DNA from: Streptomyces sp. P9-A4
GTDB taxonomy: Bacteria; Actinomycetota; Actinomycetes; Streptomycetales; Streptomycetaceae
Assembly: GCF_036634195.1 (NCBI RefSeq)
Contig: NZ_JAZIFY010000001.1
Span: 4,970,501-5,034,500 of the forward strand
DNA: 64,000 bases
Direction of reading: 5' to 3'
Notes under the pieces: model-generated
Told to the model about the DNA's origin: nothing
Database searches by the model: none
The model's input: only the letters and a program-made list of their open reading frames with translations
Shown: piece by piece, positions 8,241 to 17,076 of the stretch
Layout: each line of letters starts with the position of its first letter
How positions within the stretch are numbered: the stretch's first letter is position 1
Program-made: the position numbers and the translations under genes

Positions 8241-9170
8241 ATGAACGACGCAGACACCACTCAGGTGACCGAGACCGACACCCGCCTCCACGCGCTGGAC
8301 GCCCGCCTGGAGCGCACCAATGAGCTCCTTCAGCGGATGCTGGCCGAGGTCGCCAAGACTCCCTCCACGCACGCCATCTTCGTCGACGCGGGTTACGTCC
8401 ATGCTGCGGCCGGGTTGCTTGTGGCGGGTACCGAGGACCGGCGCTCCTTCGACCTCGACGCCGAGGGCCTCATCGAGGCGCTCATCGACACGGCCCGGAC
8501 GATCTTCGCCGACAGCAGACTGCTCCGCGTCTACTGGTACGACGGGGCCAGACGCCGTATCCACACGCCCGAGCAGCAGGCCATCGCCGAACTCCCCGAC
8601 GTCAAGGTCCGCCTCGGCAACCTCAACGCCAACAACCAGCAGAAGGGCGTCGACTCCCTGATCCGCACGGACCTGGAGTCCCTCGCCCGCCACCGCGCCA
8701 TCAGCGACGCCGCGCTCGTCGGCGGCGACGAGGACCTCGTCTCGGCCGTCGAGGCCGCGCAGGGCTACGGCGCCCGTGTCCACCTCTGGGGCATCGAGGC
8801 CGCCGAGGGACGCAACCAGGCCGAGGCGCTGCTCTGGGAGGTCGACAGCCAGCGCACCTTCGAGCTGGACTTCTGCCGCCCGTACGTCACCCGCCGCCCG
8901 GTCACCACGTACGAGAACGAGGGCGAGCCGCCGCCCTCCCGCGAGGAGGTGCGCTTCATCGGCGCGCAGATCGCGGCGACCTGGCTCGGCGAGCGCGGCA
9001 GGGACCGGCTCGCCGAACTCCTGCCCAGCGCGCCCTACCTGCCGGGACCCGTCGACCAGGACCTGCTCGTCGAGGCGGAACGCCTGCTCAGCCGCTCCCT
9101 GCGCGGCCACGCCTCACTCCGGCGTGCCCTGCGGGACGGTTTCTGGCAGCACCTCAAGGCGCAGTTCTGA
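8241..9170 (+). CDS. NYN-domain (PIN-like) RNase family protein
   Basis: A 309-residue protein with an N-terminal coiled-coil-like stretch (about residues 10-35) and then a NYN domain: FVDAGYVHAAAG with the first acidic residue, a central YWYDGARRR, DSLIRTDLESLA, and ALVGGDEDLVSAVEAAQ, the arrangement of acidic residues expected in this PIN-like metal-dependent nuclease fold. The C-terminal part resembles a helical OST-HTH/LOTUS-like extension, uncertain. A role in RNA processing is inferred. The last 57 nt overlap the convergent hydrolase gene. Confidence 0.85.
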   Translation: MNDADTTQVTETDTRLHALDARLERTNELLQRMLAEVAKTPSTHAIFVDAGYVHAAAGLLVAGTEDRRSFDLDAEGLIEALIDTARTIFADSRLLRVYWYDGARRRIHTPEQQAIAELPDVKVRLGNLNANNQQKGVDSLIRTDLESLARHRAISDAALVGGDEDLVSAVEAAQGYGARVHLWGIEAAEGRNQAEALLWEVDSQRTFELDFCRPYVTRRPVTTYENEGEPPPSREEVRFIGAQIAATWLGERGRDRLAELLPSAPYLPGPVDQDLLVEAERLLSRSLRGHASLRRALRDGFWQHLKAQF

Positions 9171-10028
9171 CGCGGGCCGTTCCCAGAACTCGGTGAGCCG
9201 GTCGGCCAGCTCGCGCGGGTGCGACACGTTGGGGGAGTGACCGGCGCCCGCCACCACCGTGTGGTGCGCGCCGGTGCGGGCCGCCGTCGCCGCCAGGTCC
9301 GCCGTCGACCAGACCATCTCGTCCGCCCCGTACGCCATGTGCAGTGGCATCCGCAGCGCGGTCAACTGGGCCGTACCGTCCTGTCGGCTGAGCAACAGCC
9401 GCCCCGCGCCCGAGAGTTGGGCGATACGGGTGCGCATCCAGCGCCGCCGCAGAAAGCCCGCGAGCTGGGGGGCGTCGTCCGTGTCCGGCTCCTCGCCCCG
9501 GCTGTCCAGCCAGCACATCGCCTGCCAGACGCGCTCCTTGGGCAGCAGCGCGAGCGCGGCGCGCAGCACCCGTACCCGGATGCGCTGCGGCCTGGCCACC
9601 CGGCGGGGGCCCGAGGACAGCAGCGTCAGCGAACGGAAGGCGCGCGGGGCGAGCGAGGCCGCCGCGCGGGCCACCAGGCCGCCGAAGGAGTGGCCGAGCA
9701 GATGGACGGGACCGTCCCCGAGGGCGGCGGCCTGCGCCACCGCGTCGAGCGCGAGCGCCCGGCGCCGGTAGCCGGCCCGGCCGCGCGGGCCCGGGGTCTC
9801 GTGCTGACCGCGCCCGTCGACGGCGACGGCCCGGTACCCGGCCTCGCTCAGCGGCCCGAGCAGGCCGAGGAAGTCCTCCTTGCTGCCGGTGTACCCGGGC
9901 AGCAGCAGTACCGTGCCGCGCCGGTCGCCCGCCGGTGCCGTGTCGAGCACGGCGAAGGCGCCGCGCGCGGTCACCAGCCGGTGGGCACGGGTGCGGGGCG
10001 GCAGGACGAGGGACCGGGGCTTGCTCAT
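9114..10028 (-). CDS. alpha/beta hydrolase
   Basis: A 304-residue alpha/beta-hydrolase-fold protein with the elements in order: oxyanion strand VLLLPGYTGS, nucleophile elbow GHSFGG (catalytic Ser), YGADE preceding the acid residue, and GAGHSPN with the catalytic His. No signal peptide. The substrate is unknown; similarity is to esterase/lipase or epoxide hydrolase-like proteins. TACAGT lies 6 nt before the ATG, pointing to a leaderless mRNA. Its 3' end overlaps the NYN gene by 57 nt on the opposite strand. Confidence 0.87.
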   Translation of the reverse strand: MSKPRSLVLPPRTRAHRLVTARGAFAVLDTAPAGDRRGTVLLLPGYTGSKEDFLGLLGPLSEAGYRAVAVDGRGQHETPGPRGRAGYRRRALALDAVAQAAALGDGPVHLLGHSFGGLVARAAASLAPRAFRSLTLLSSGPRRVARPQRIRVRVLRAALALLPKERVWQAMCWLDSRGEEPDTDDAPQLAGFLRRRWMRTRIAQLSGAGRLLLSRQDGTAQLTALRMPLHMAYGADEMVWSTADLAATAARTGAHHTVVAGAGHSPNVSHPRELADRLTEFWERPASELRLEVLPETVPQGTPE

Positions 10029-10078
10029 GTCTGGACTGTAACCGGAGCGGCGAGTACCGGGGCGGTCCGCGTACGACG

Positions 10079-10114
10079 CCGCGGCCCGGCCCCTGGGGAG
10101 GGGCCGGGCCGCGG
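10079..10114. terminator. GC-rich terminator hairpin after the helicase gene
   Basis: CCGCGGCCCGGCCCC (10079-10093) pairs perfectly with 10100-10114, six-nt loop. It lies just beyond the helicase stop on the minus strand and before the hydrolase gene. Confidence 0.75.
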
Positions 10115-10131
10115 CGGTGGGACGGACGGGA

Positions 10132-12795
10132 TCAGCTCTCCGGCTGGGCCGCGGCCTTCTTCGTGGTGCGACGGCGCGGGGCCTTCGGCGCCTCGGCCTC
10201 GGCGGCCGGTTCGGCGGCAGCCGCGGCCTTCTTCGTCGTACGGCGACGGGCCGGGGCCTTCGGCTCGGAGGCGTCGGGCGCCTCGGCGGCCACCGCGGTC
10301 TTCTTGGCGGCCCGGCGACGGGGAGCCTTCGGGGCCTCCTCGGCGGCCGGGGCCTCGACGGCCTCGGCGACCGGCTCGGCGGCCGGTTCGACGACGGCGG
10401 CCTTCTTGGCCGTACGGCGACGGGGGGCCTTCTTCGGCTCCTCCACCGGGGCCTCGACGGCGGCGGCCGGAGCGGCCTCCACCACCGGGGCCGCCGGGGC
10501 CGTCACGATGACGGTCTCGGCCGGGGCGGAGACGGCCGGCGAACCGGCGGCCTTGCGGACCACACGGCGCCGCGCGGGCTTCTTCGGCTCCTCCTCGACG
10601 ACCGGGGCGGGCGCGGGCTCCACGATCGCCTCGACGACCGGGGTGGAGGTGACCGGCGAACCGGCCGCCTTGCGCACCACACGGCGACGACGCGGCGCGG
10701 GAACCTCGGCCGTGACCGGGGCCTCGACGACGGGCGCGACGGGCTCGGCGACCACCGGGGCGGCGACGACGGCCTCGACGACCGGCTCGGCGACGACGGT
10801 GGCGGCCGGGGCGGAGGCCGTGGTGGCCTTCTTGGCCGTACGGCGACGGGGAGCCTTCTTCGGCTCCTCCTCGACGGCGGCCGGGGCGGGCGCGGCCTCG
10901 ACGACCGGGGCGGCCGGCGCGGCGCGCAGGGCGGCCGCGGCGGTCTCGACGGTCTGGAAGGAGACGGTGTCCTCGACCGGGCGGATGCGGGGACGACGAC
11001 GGCGCGGCGCCGGGGCCGGCTCCTGGGCCGCGGGGGCCTGGAAGACGGGGGCGGAGCGCACGGCCTCCGGACGCGCGGCCGTACGGCCACGGCGGCGGGG
11101 GGTCTTCGGCTCGGCGGCCGGGGCCTCGGCGGCGGGCGCCGGAGCGGCCTCCACCACGGCCCGGGTGACCGGGGCGGCGACCGGAGCGGCGGCCTGGGCC
11201 ACCGGAGCGGCGGCCTGGGCCACCGGAGCCGACTGCGGCTGCGTCACCGGAGCGGCGCCCGGGGCGCCGACGCGGGTGCGGCGGCGGCGGCGCGGGGTGC
11301 GCGGGCCGGACTCGGCCTGCGCCTCGTCCGTCGCCGGCACCGTCGCGGGCACGGTCACCGGCGCCGACTCGGCGGCCGGGGCCGCCGACACCGGGGCGTC
11401 GGACTCGCCGCCACGGGTGCGACGGCGCTGACGCGGGGTCCGGGTGCGCTCGGGGCGCTCCTCGGTCCGCTCGGGCCTGTCGGTCTTCGGGCCGCGCGCA
11501 CGGCGGCCGCCGGGCTCGCCCAGGTCCTCCAGCTCCTCCGCGCCCAGACCCGCGCGGGTCCGCTCGGCGCGGGGCAGGATGCCCTTGGTGCCCGCCGGGA
11601 TGTCCAGCTCCTCGAAGAGGTGCGCGGAGCTGGAGTACGTCTCGACCGGGTCGTGGAAGTCCAGGCCGAGCGCCTTGTTGATGAGCTGCCAGCGCGGGAT
11701 GTCGTCCCAGTCGACCAGCGTCACCGCGGTGCCCTTCGCACCGGCGCGGCCGGTGCGGCCGACGCGGTGGAGGAAGGTCTTCTCGTCCTCGGGCGACTGG
11801 TAGTTGATGACGTGGGTGACACCCTCGACGTCGATGCCGCGGGCGGCGACGTCGGTGCAGACGAGCACGTCGACCTTGCCGTTGCGGAAGGCGCGCAGCG
11901 CCTGCTCGCGGGCGCCCTGGCCGAGGTCGCCGTGGACCGCGCCGGAGGCGAAGCCGCGGCGCTCCAGCTGCTCGGCGATGTCGGCCGCCGTGCGCTTGGT
12001 GCGGCAGAAGATCATCGCGAGCCCGCGGCCGTTGGCCTGCAGGATGCGGGAGACCATCTCCGGCTTGTCCATGTTGTGCGCGCGGTAGACGTGCTGCTTG
12101 ATGTTGGCGACGGTGACGCCCTCGCCGTCGGGCGAGGTGGCGCGGATGTGCGTCGGCTGCGACATGTAGCGGCGGGCCAGGCCGATGACGGCGCCCGGCA
12201 TGGTGGCCGAGAACAGCATGGTCTGACGCTTCGCCGGAAGCATGTTCATGATCTTCTCGACGTCGGGCAGGAAGCCGAGGTCGAGCATCTCGTCGGCCTC
12301 GTCCAGGACGAGGACCTTGACGTGCGACAGGTCGAGCTTGCGCTGGCCGGCCAGGTCGAGCAGTCGGCCGGGGGTGCCGACGACGACGTCGACGCCCTTC
12401 TTGAGGGCCTCGACCTGGGGCTCGTACGCCCGGCCGCCGTAGATGGCGAGCACACGGACGTTACGCACCTTGCCGGCGGTGAGCAGGTCGTTGGTGACCT
12501 GCTGGCACAGCTCGCGGGTGGGGACGACGACGAGCGCCTGCGGGGCGTCGGTGAGCTGCTCGGGCTTGGCCCGGCCCATCTCGACGTCCATGGGGACGGT
12601 GACGCGCTCCAGGATGGGCAGACCGAAACCGAGGGTCTTGCCCGTGCCGGTCTTGGCCTGGCCGATGACGTCGGTGCCGGTGAGGGCGACCGGAAGGGTC
12701 ATCTCCTGGATGGGGAAGGGGGTGACGATGCCGACGGCCTCAAGGGCCTCGGCCGTCTCGGGAAGGATTCCGAGTTCTCGGAAAGTCGTAGTCAG
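10132..12795 (-). CDS. DEAD-box RNA helicase with long basic tail (RhlE type)
   Basis: An 887-residue ATP-dependent RNA helicase. All core motifs are visible: Q motif FPIQEM, Walker A AKTGTGKT, PTRELCQQ, DEAD, SAT, and HRVGRTGRAG. The core ends near residue 440. The remaining half is low-complexity Ala/Pro/Glu-rich sequence with repeated basic blocks (PRRRTAKKA and variants), likely an RNA-binding or chaperone tail. The best start is an unusual CTG at 12795: AGAGG lies 7 nt upstream and the protein then begins TTTFRELG, immediately before the Q motif. An ATG at 13008 would add a low-complexity extension without conserved features. Confidence 0.85.
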   Translation of the reverse strand: MTTTFRELGILPETAEALEAVGIVTPFPIQEMTLPVALTGTDVIGQAKTGTGKTLGFGLPILERVTVPMDVEMGRAKPEQLTDAPQALVVVPTRELCQQVTNDLLTAGKVRNVRVLAIYGGRAYEPQVEALKKGVDVVVGTPGRLLDLAGQRKLDLSHVKVLVLDEADEMLDLGFLPDVEKIMNMLPAKRQTMLFSATMPGAVIGLARRYMSQPTHIRATSPDGEGVTVANIKQHVYRAHNMDKPEMVSRILQANGRGLAMIFCRTKRTAADIAEQLERRGFASGAVHGDLGQGAREQALRAFRNGKVDVLVCTDVAARGIDVEGVTHVINYQSPEDEKTFLHRVGRTGRAGAKGTAVTLVDWDDIPRWQLINKALGLDFHDPVETYSSSAHLFEELDIPAGTKGILPRAERTRAGLGAEELEDLGEPGGRRARGPKTDRPERTEERPERTRTPRQRRRTRGGESDAPVSAAPAAESAPVTVPATVPATDEAQAESGPRTPRRRRRTRVGAPGAAPVTQPQSAPVAQAAAPVAQAAAPVAAPVTRAVVEAAPAPAAEAPAAEPKTPRRRGRTAARPEAVRSAPVFQAPAAQEPAPAPRRRRPRIRPVEDTVSFQTVETAAAALRAAPAAPVVEAAPAPAAVEEEPKKAPRRRTAKKATTASAPAATVVAEPVVEAVVAAPVVAEPVAPVVEAPVTAEVPAPRRRRVVRKAAGSPVTSTPVVEAIVEPAPAPVVEEEPKKPARRRVVRKAAGSPAVSAPAETVIVTAPAAPVVEAAPAAAVEAPVEEPKKAPRRRTAKKAAVVEPAAEPVAEAVEAPAAEEAPKAPRRRAAKKTAVAAEAPDASEPKAPARRRTTKKAAAAAEPAAEAEAPKAPRRRTTKKAAAQPES

Positions 12796-13188
12796 GGTGC
12801 TGCCTCTTCTGTGAGACGCGGCGCGAGGCGAACGAAGGGGGTCGTACCGTGCCAGGAACTGCCGGCCGGATCCTGGGGGATCTCTGCCGGGCGGCGCGGG
12901 ACCACTGCCGTCGCTCGAGCGTCGTACCGCTGAGGGTGACCCTTCCGCGGGTCCGCCGGAAGGGCTGTCGGGCCGGAGCCGATCGGGCCACCGACCGGGC
13001 ATCCTCATTCATGAGTCGGCCCACCGAATACGTCCGAACGTGCCAAAGCATGTCCGCATAATCAGCAGGCGCCTTATCACTGTACCCCGGAATCGCGCAT
13101 GTGTGTTGGGAGAAATGGTGATGAGGGCACGGTCACACTGACTGACCAGCGCCTTCCCAGGGTGCGCGAGCGGGCTATTGTGCGCTCC
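12796..13188. other. 393-bp divergent intergenic region
   Basis: Lies between the helicase (minus) and ferritin-like (plus) genes. It holds the ribosome binding site of the helicase at about 12803-12807 and the TATTGT -10 hexamer (13176-13181) of the plus-strand gene. ORFs through it are not supported. The stretch 13040-13110 is noticeably AT-richer and probably carries the helicase promoter. Confidence 0.5.
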
Positions 13189-13911
13189 ATGGAGACGCCT
13201 GACAACGCCACACCCACCGGGATCGCCGCCAAGGACTGGGCGACGGCCGCCGAGGAGCCGCAGTACCGCGCCGCCGTGATCGACCTCCTCGGCGCCCTCG
13301 CCTACGGAGAGCTCGCGGCCTTCGAGCGGCTCGCCGAGGACGCCAAGCTGGCGCCGACCCTCGGCGACAAGGCGGAGCTGGCGAAGATGGCCTCGGCCGA
13401 GTTCCACCACTTCGAGCGGCTCCGCGACCGCCTCGCCGAGGTGGACGCCGAGCCGACCGCGGCCATGGAGCCCTTCGCCAAGGCGCTCGACGACTTCCAC
13501 CGCATGACCGCGCCGTCGGACTGGCTTGAGGGCCTGGTCAAGGCCTATGTGGGCGACTCGATCGCCAGCGACTTCTACCGGGAGGTCGCGGCCCGCCTCG
13601 ACTCCGACACGCGCGGGCTCGTGCTGTCCGTGCTCGACGACACCGGCCACGGCAACTTCGCCGTGGAGAAGGTCCGTGCGGCGATCGACGCCGATCCGCG
13701 CGTCGGCGGCCGGCTCGCGCTGTGGGCCCGCCGGCTGATGGGTGAGGCGCTCTCGCAGGCCCAGCGCGTGGTCGCCGAGCGCGACGCGCTCTCGACGATG
13801 CTGGTCGGCGGCGTGGCGGACGGCTTCGACCTCGCGGAGGTCGGCCGGATGTTCTCCCGGATCACCGAGGCGCACACCAAGCGGATGGCCGCGCTGGGCC
13901 TGGCCGCCTAG
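13189..13911 (+). CDS. ferritin-like-fold protein (MiaE-like)
   Basis: A 240-residue all-helical protein. Helix 2 contains GELAAFERLAEDA and helix 3 contains AEFHHFERL, the ExxH-type metal-ligand pattern of ferritin-like diiron proteins; GDSIASDFYREV and DDTGHGNF supply further helices with acid/His residues. In actinobacteria this family lies next to an RhlE-type helicase (Rv3210c/Rv3211 in M. tuberculosis). Suggested relatives include the tRNA hydroxylase MiaE, but the substrate is unproven. TATTGT lies 7 nt before the ATG, so the transcript is probably leaderless. Confidence 0.82.
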   Translation: METPDNATPTGIAAKDWATAAEEPQYRAAVIDLLGALAYGELAAFERLAEDAKLAPTLGDKAELAKMASAEFHHFERLRDRLAEVDAEPTAAMEPFAKALDDFHRMTAPSDWLEGLVKAYVGDSIASDFYREVAARLDSDTRGLVLSVLDDTGHGNFAVEKVRAAIDADPRVGGRLALWARRLMGEALSQAQRVVAERDALSTMLVGGVADGFDLAEVGRMFSRITEAHTKRMAALGLAA

Positions 13912-14049
13912 GCCTCCGCCCGGGTCTTCCCCGCCGCAGCTGCTGTACCTGCTGTAGCTGTCGTAGCTGTCGTACGGAGGCCCGCGTGCGGTCTCCGTAC
14001 GCGGGTCTCTTCGACCGGCCGCTCGTGCCGGCTCATCTCTCGTGTCGGT

Positions 14050-14319
14050 TCACATCGCGGCTGATCGGCGCAGACGGCGTGAGGCCGGCCTGACCAGCAG
14101 CGAGAGCAGCACCGCCGCCACCGCCACCGCGCCGACCAGGGTGGCGAGGAAGTGACCGGGGCCCAGGGCTCCGTGGGTGACGAGCGCGCCGAACACACCG
14201 CCCAGCGTGCCGGTGACGAGGACGATCACCCGGACGGGGAGGCGGTCGGGCAGCCGGTGCACGGCGGCCCAGGCCAGGGCGAAACCGAGCAGGGCGGAAC
14301 CGAGGACTTCCAGGAACAC
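14050..14319 (-). CDS. small integral membrane protein
   Basis: An 89-residue protein with three hydrophobic helices (FLEVLGSALLGFALAWAAVH, VIVLVTGTLGGVFGALVTHG and LATLVGAVAVAAVLLSLLV) and a basic C-terminus (RRLRRSAAM). It resembles small transglycosylase-associated/GlsB-type membrane proteins in glycine-rich helix 2, but the match is not firm. GTG start with GAGG 9 nt upstream. Function unknown. Confidence 0.65.
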   Translation of the reverse strand: MFLEVLGSALLGFALAWAAVHRLPDRLPVRVIVLVTGTLGGVFGALVTHGALGPGHFLATLVGAVAVAAVLLSLLVRPASRRLRRSAAM

Positions 14320-14468
14320 TGCTGATCACCTCGCGAGGGGTGCGGGGCGGGTGGTGCGGTCGAGATCCCTCCTACCCCGGGCGTCCGGCACGCAATCCTT
14401 CCGTACGCGCTGACGTGGCCATACAGGCATACGAACGACCCGTAGGGACGAGCCGCGCCGGTACGCGA

Positions 14469-14503
14469 AAGGCCCGGTGGACCGTGACGGTCCACCGGGC
14501 CTT
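14469..14503. terminator. 17-bp terminator hairpin
   Basis: AAGGCCCGGTGGACCGT (14469-14485) and ACGGTCCACCGGGCCTT (14487-14503) are perfectly complementary around a single G. It follows the DUF3107 gene on the minus strand by 17 nt. Confidence 0.8.
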
Positions 14504-14520
14504 CCCCGTAGATCCCGGGC

Positions 14521-14748
14521 TCAGAGCGCGCCGAAGCCCACGCGGCGCACGGCGGGCTCGCCGAGCTCCACATACGCGATCTTCTCGGCCGGGATGAGGA
14601 CCTTGCGGCCCTTCTCGTCCGAGAGGCTGAGCAGCTGCGCCTTGCCGGCCAGCGCGTCGGCGACGGCGCGCTCCACCTCCTCGGCGGACTGCCCGCTCTC
14701 CAGAACGATCTCCCGGGGTGCGTGCTGCACGCCGATCTTGACCTCCAC
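14521..14748 (-). CDS. DUF3107 protein (TB9.4-like)
   Basis: A 75-residue soluble protein of the DUF3107 family, matching the mycobacterial TB9.4 type: VEVKIGVQHAPREIVLESGQ, a central AEEVERAVADAL helix, and KVLIPAEKIAYVELG. The GTG start has GGAGGGA 9 nt upstream. It is partnered with the TetR regulator gene just upstream on the same strand, as for Rv3208/Rv3208A. Function unknown. Confidence 0.88.
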   Translation of the reverse strand: MEVKIGVQHAPREIVLESGQSAEEVERAVADALAGKAQLLSLSDEKGRKVLIPAEKIAYVELGEPAVRRVGFGAL

Positions 14749-14888
14749 GGCTATGTCCCTCCGAACGGTCAGCGTTGCGCGAATACCCGCGCCGTACGCT
14801 GCACACATTAGCCCGGTGAGGGGACGCACACGGTTCACTCGGACACGCCAGGAGCGAACACACGCGGGACGGCAGGTGCGTCCGGCGG

Positions 14889-15548
14889 TCAGTGCCCCTC
14901 GGCGCTCAGCTGGCCTTCCACCGCGTGCAGCGGGAAGCCGGCGATGCCGCGCCAGGCGAGCGAGGTCAGCAGGCCGACCGCCTTGTCGCGCGGGATGGCG
15001 GACCCGCTCGACAGCCAGTAGCGGGCGACGACCTGGGAGACACCGCCGAGGGCCACGGCGAGCAGCATCGACTCGTCCTTGGACAGGCCGGTGTCCTCGG
15101 CGATCACGTCGGAGATCGCCTCGGCGCACTGGAGGCTCACCCGGTCCACGCGCTCGCGTACGGCCGGTTCGTTGGTGAGGTCGGACTCGAAGACGAGCCG
15201 GAAGGCGCCGCCCTCGTCCTCGACGTAGGCGAAGTACGCGTCCATCGTGGCCGCGACCCGCAGCTTGTTGTCGCTGGTGGAGGCCAGCGCCGTCCGCACC
15301 GAGAGGAGGAGGGACTCGCAGTGCTGGTCGAGCAGGGCGAGGTAGAGCTCCAGCTTTCCGGGGAAGTGCTGGTAGAGCACCGGCTTGCTGACGCCGGCCC
15401 GCTCCGCGATGTCGTCCATCGCGGCCGAGTGGTAACCCTGGGCGACGAACACCTCCTGGGCGGCACCGAGGAGCTGGTTCCGTCGGGCACGTCGCGGCAG
15501 GCGCGTGCCCCGAGGGCGTGCTGCCTCTGTCTGCTCGATGGCGCTCAC
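14889..15548 (-). CDS. TetR-family transcriptional regulator
   Basis: A 219-residue repressor-type regulator. The N-terminal helix-turn-helix reads VFVAQGYHSAAMDDIAERAGVSKPVLYQHFPGK, the usual TetR DNA-binding pattern, following a basic RLPRRARRNQLL. The C-terminal helical domain is a ligand-binding/dimerisation domain with unknown effector. GTG at 15548 is preferred to the longer ORF because GGGAGG lies 4-5 nt upstream. It corresponds by position to Rv3208. GGGT-A-ACCC at 15606-15614 in its promoter region might be an autoregulatory operator. Confidence 0.9.
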   Translation of the reverse strand: MSAIEQTEAARPRGTRLPRRARRNQLLGAAQEVFVAQGYHSAAMDDIAERAGVSKPVLYQHFPGKLELYLALLDQHCESLLLSVRTALASTSDNKLRVAATMDAYFAYVEDEGGAFRLVFESDLTNEPAVRERVDRVSLQCAEAISDVIAEDTGLSKDESMLLAVALGGVSQVVARYWLSSGSAIPRDKAVGLLTSLAWRGIAGFPLHAVEGQLSAEGH

Positions 15549-15743
15549 GCGGCCTCCCAAGAATCGATCCATGCGCGCTGTCGCACGCGCCGCCATCGTA
15601 CTTTTGGGTAACCCGGCTGTGCGCGGTGCGAACGCAGAATTTCACGGACCGGACGCCCCGGTCGACAGTCGATTCAATATTAAACCGAACAAATCGGCGG
15701 GAGTCGCCCCGCCGGCGGCCGTCTCACCGGTGCCGGTGCCGTC

Positions 15744-15959
15744 TCAGCGGTAGTCGTCCTCGTCCAGGGTGACCACACGCGCCTGCTCGGAGGAGTCGGC
15801 CTCGTTCGCCGAGTCGCGCTCGACATGGGTGACCTGCTCGTCCTCGCGCTGCCGCAGATCCGTGTGCTGCTCGGCGGCGTCGGCCTCCGGGATCTCCTGG
15901 TCCAGCACGGCGTCCTCTTCCTCGGCGAATGTGTCCGGATCGGTCGGATCGGCAGTCAT
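15744..15959 (-). CDS. small acidic hypothetical protein
   Basis: A 71-residue, strongly acidic protein (many Asp/Glu; ends VVTLDEDDYR) predicted to be largely disordered. AGGAAC precedes the ATG at 15959. It is divergent from the hydrolase gene at 16100. I do not recognise a family and assign no function. Confidence 0.6.
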   Translation of the reverse strand: MTADPTDPDTFAEEEDAVLDQEIPEADAAEQHTDLRQREDEQVTHVERDSANEADSSEQARVVTLDEDDYR

Positions 15960-16086
15960 GCGGTTCCTTCCGGCATGCGGGTCGCGGTCCTCTCCGAAGG
16001 CCCTCTCTTCGAGCCTAGGAGCACCCGCGCCCCGCCGCACACGCACCTGTGACGGCACCCACACGCCTCGCCGCGTGATCGTCTCG

Positions 16087-16092
16087 TAATAT
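16087..16092 (+). promoter_or_regulatory. -10 element for a leaderless transcript
   Basis: TAATAT lies 7 nt before the ATG at 16100; no Shine-Dalgarno is visible. Confidence 0.6.
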
Positions 16093-16099
16093 TGCGGCC

Positions 16100-17068
16100 A
16101 TGTCGTCGACCGAGCTGCCGGAAACCCGGACCGCCGCCGCGCCACCCACCCCGCGCACCACCCGCGCCGTGCGGGTCGCCGACGGCGAGGAGCTCCGCTC
16201 CGTGTCGCTGCCCGGACTCACCCTCACGGTGCGCGCCCGGCCCGGCACCGGGCCCGGCCTGGCGCCCGCGCTGTACGTCCACGGCCTCGGCGGTTCCTCG
16301 CAGAACTGGTCCGCCCTGATGCCGCTGCTCGCGGACCTCGTCGACGGCGAGGCCGTCGACCTCCCCGGCTTCGGCGACTCCCCGCCGCCCGACGACGGCA
16401 ACTACTCGATCACCGGGCACGCCCGCGCCGTCATCCGCCTCCTGGACTCCGCCGGCCGCGGGCCCGTGCACATCCTCGGCAACTCGCTGGGCGGCGCCGT
16501 CGCCACCCGGGTCGCCGCCGCCCGGCCCGACCTGGTCCGCACCCTCACCCTGGTCTCCCCGGCCCTGCCCGAGCTGCGCGCCCAGCGCACCGCCTGGCCC
16601 ACGGTGCTGCTCGCGGTGCCCGGCGTCGCCTCGGCCTTCGCGAAGCTCAGCAAGGACTGGACGGCCGAGCAGCGCGTCCGGGGCGTCCTCTCCCTCTGTT
16701 ACGGAGACCCCGGCCGGGTCTCCGACGAGGGCCTCCGGCACGCCGTCGAGGAGATGGAACGGCGCCTGGAGCTTCCCTACTTCTGGGACGCCATGGCACG
16801 CTCCTCGCGCGGCATCGTCGACGCGTACACGCTCGGCGGGCAGCACGGACTGTGGCGGCAGGCGGAACGCGTCCTCGCCCCCACGCTGCTCGTCTACGGC
16901 GGGCGCGACCAGCTCGTCTCGTACCGGATGGCCCGCAAGGCCGCCGCCGCCTTCCGCGGCTCGCGCCTGCTGTCCCTCCCCGAGGCGGGGCACGTGGCGA
17001 TGATGGAGTACCCCGAAACGGTCGCCCAGGCCGTCCGGGACCTGATCGCCGACAACGGCGGGAGCTGA
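16100..17068 (+). CDS. alpha/beta hydrolase
   Basis: A 322-residue cytoplasmic alpha/beta hydrolase: LYVHGLGGSSQNW (oxyanion strand), ILGNSLGGAVATRVAA (nucleophile Ser in GNSLGG), YGGRDQLVS (catalytic Asp) and LPEAGHVAMMEYP (catalytic His). This layout fits carboxylesterase or C-C bond hydrolases. It forms an operon with the DUF3152 gene that begins 8 nt after its stop. The substrate is unknown. Confidence 0.88.
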   Translation: MSSTELPETRTAAAPPTPRTTRAVRVADGEELRSVSLPGLTLTVRARPGTGPGLAPALYVHGLGGSSQNWSALMPLLADLVDGEAVDLPGFGDSPPPDDGNYSITGHARAVIRLLDSAGRGPVHILGNSLGGAVATRVAAARPDLVRTLTLVSPALPELRAQRTAWPTVLLAVPGVASAFAKLSKDWTAEQRVRGVLSLCYGDPGRVSDEGLRHAVEEMERRLELPYFWDAMARSSRGIVDAYTLGGQHGLWRQAERVLAPTLLVYGGRDQLVSYRMARKAAAAFRGSRLLSLPEAGHVAMMEYPETVAQAVRDLIADNGGS

Positions 17069-17076
17069 TCCGGGGC

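Noticed and set aside
10117..12933. Long plus-strand ORF opposite the DEAD-box helicase
   Set aside because: Gly/Arg/Thr-rich shadow with no motifs; the minus strand carries the DEAD-box gene.
12796..13008. N-terminal extension of the helicase starting at ATG 13008
   Set aside because: Low-complexity Pro/Arg-rich sequence, no ribosome binding site fit; the helicase Q motif follows a better start at 12795.
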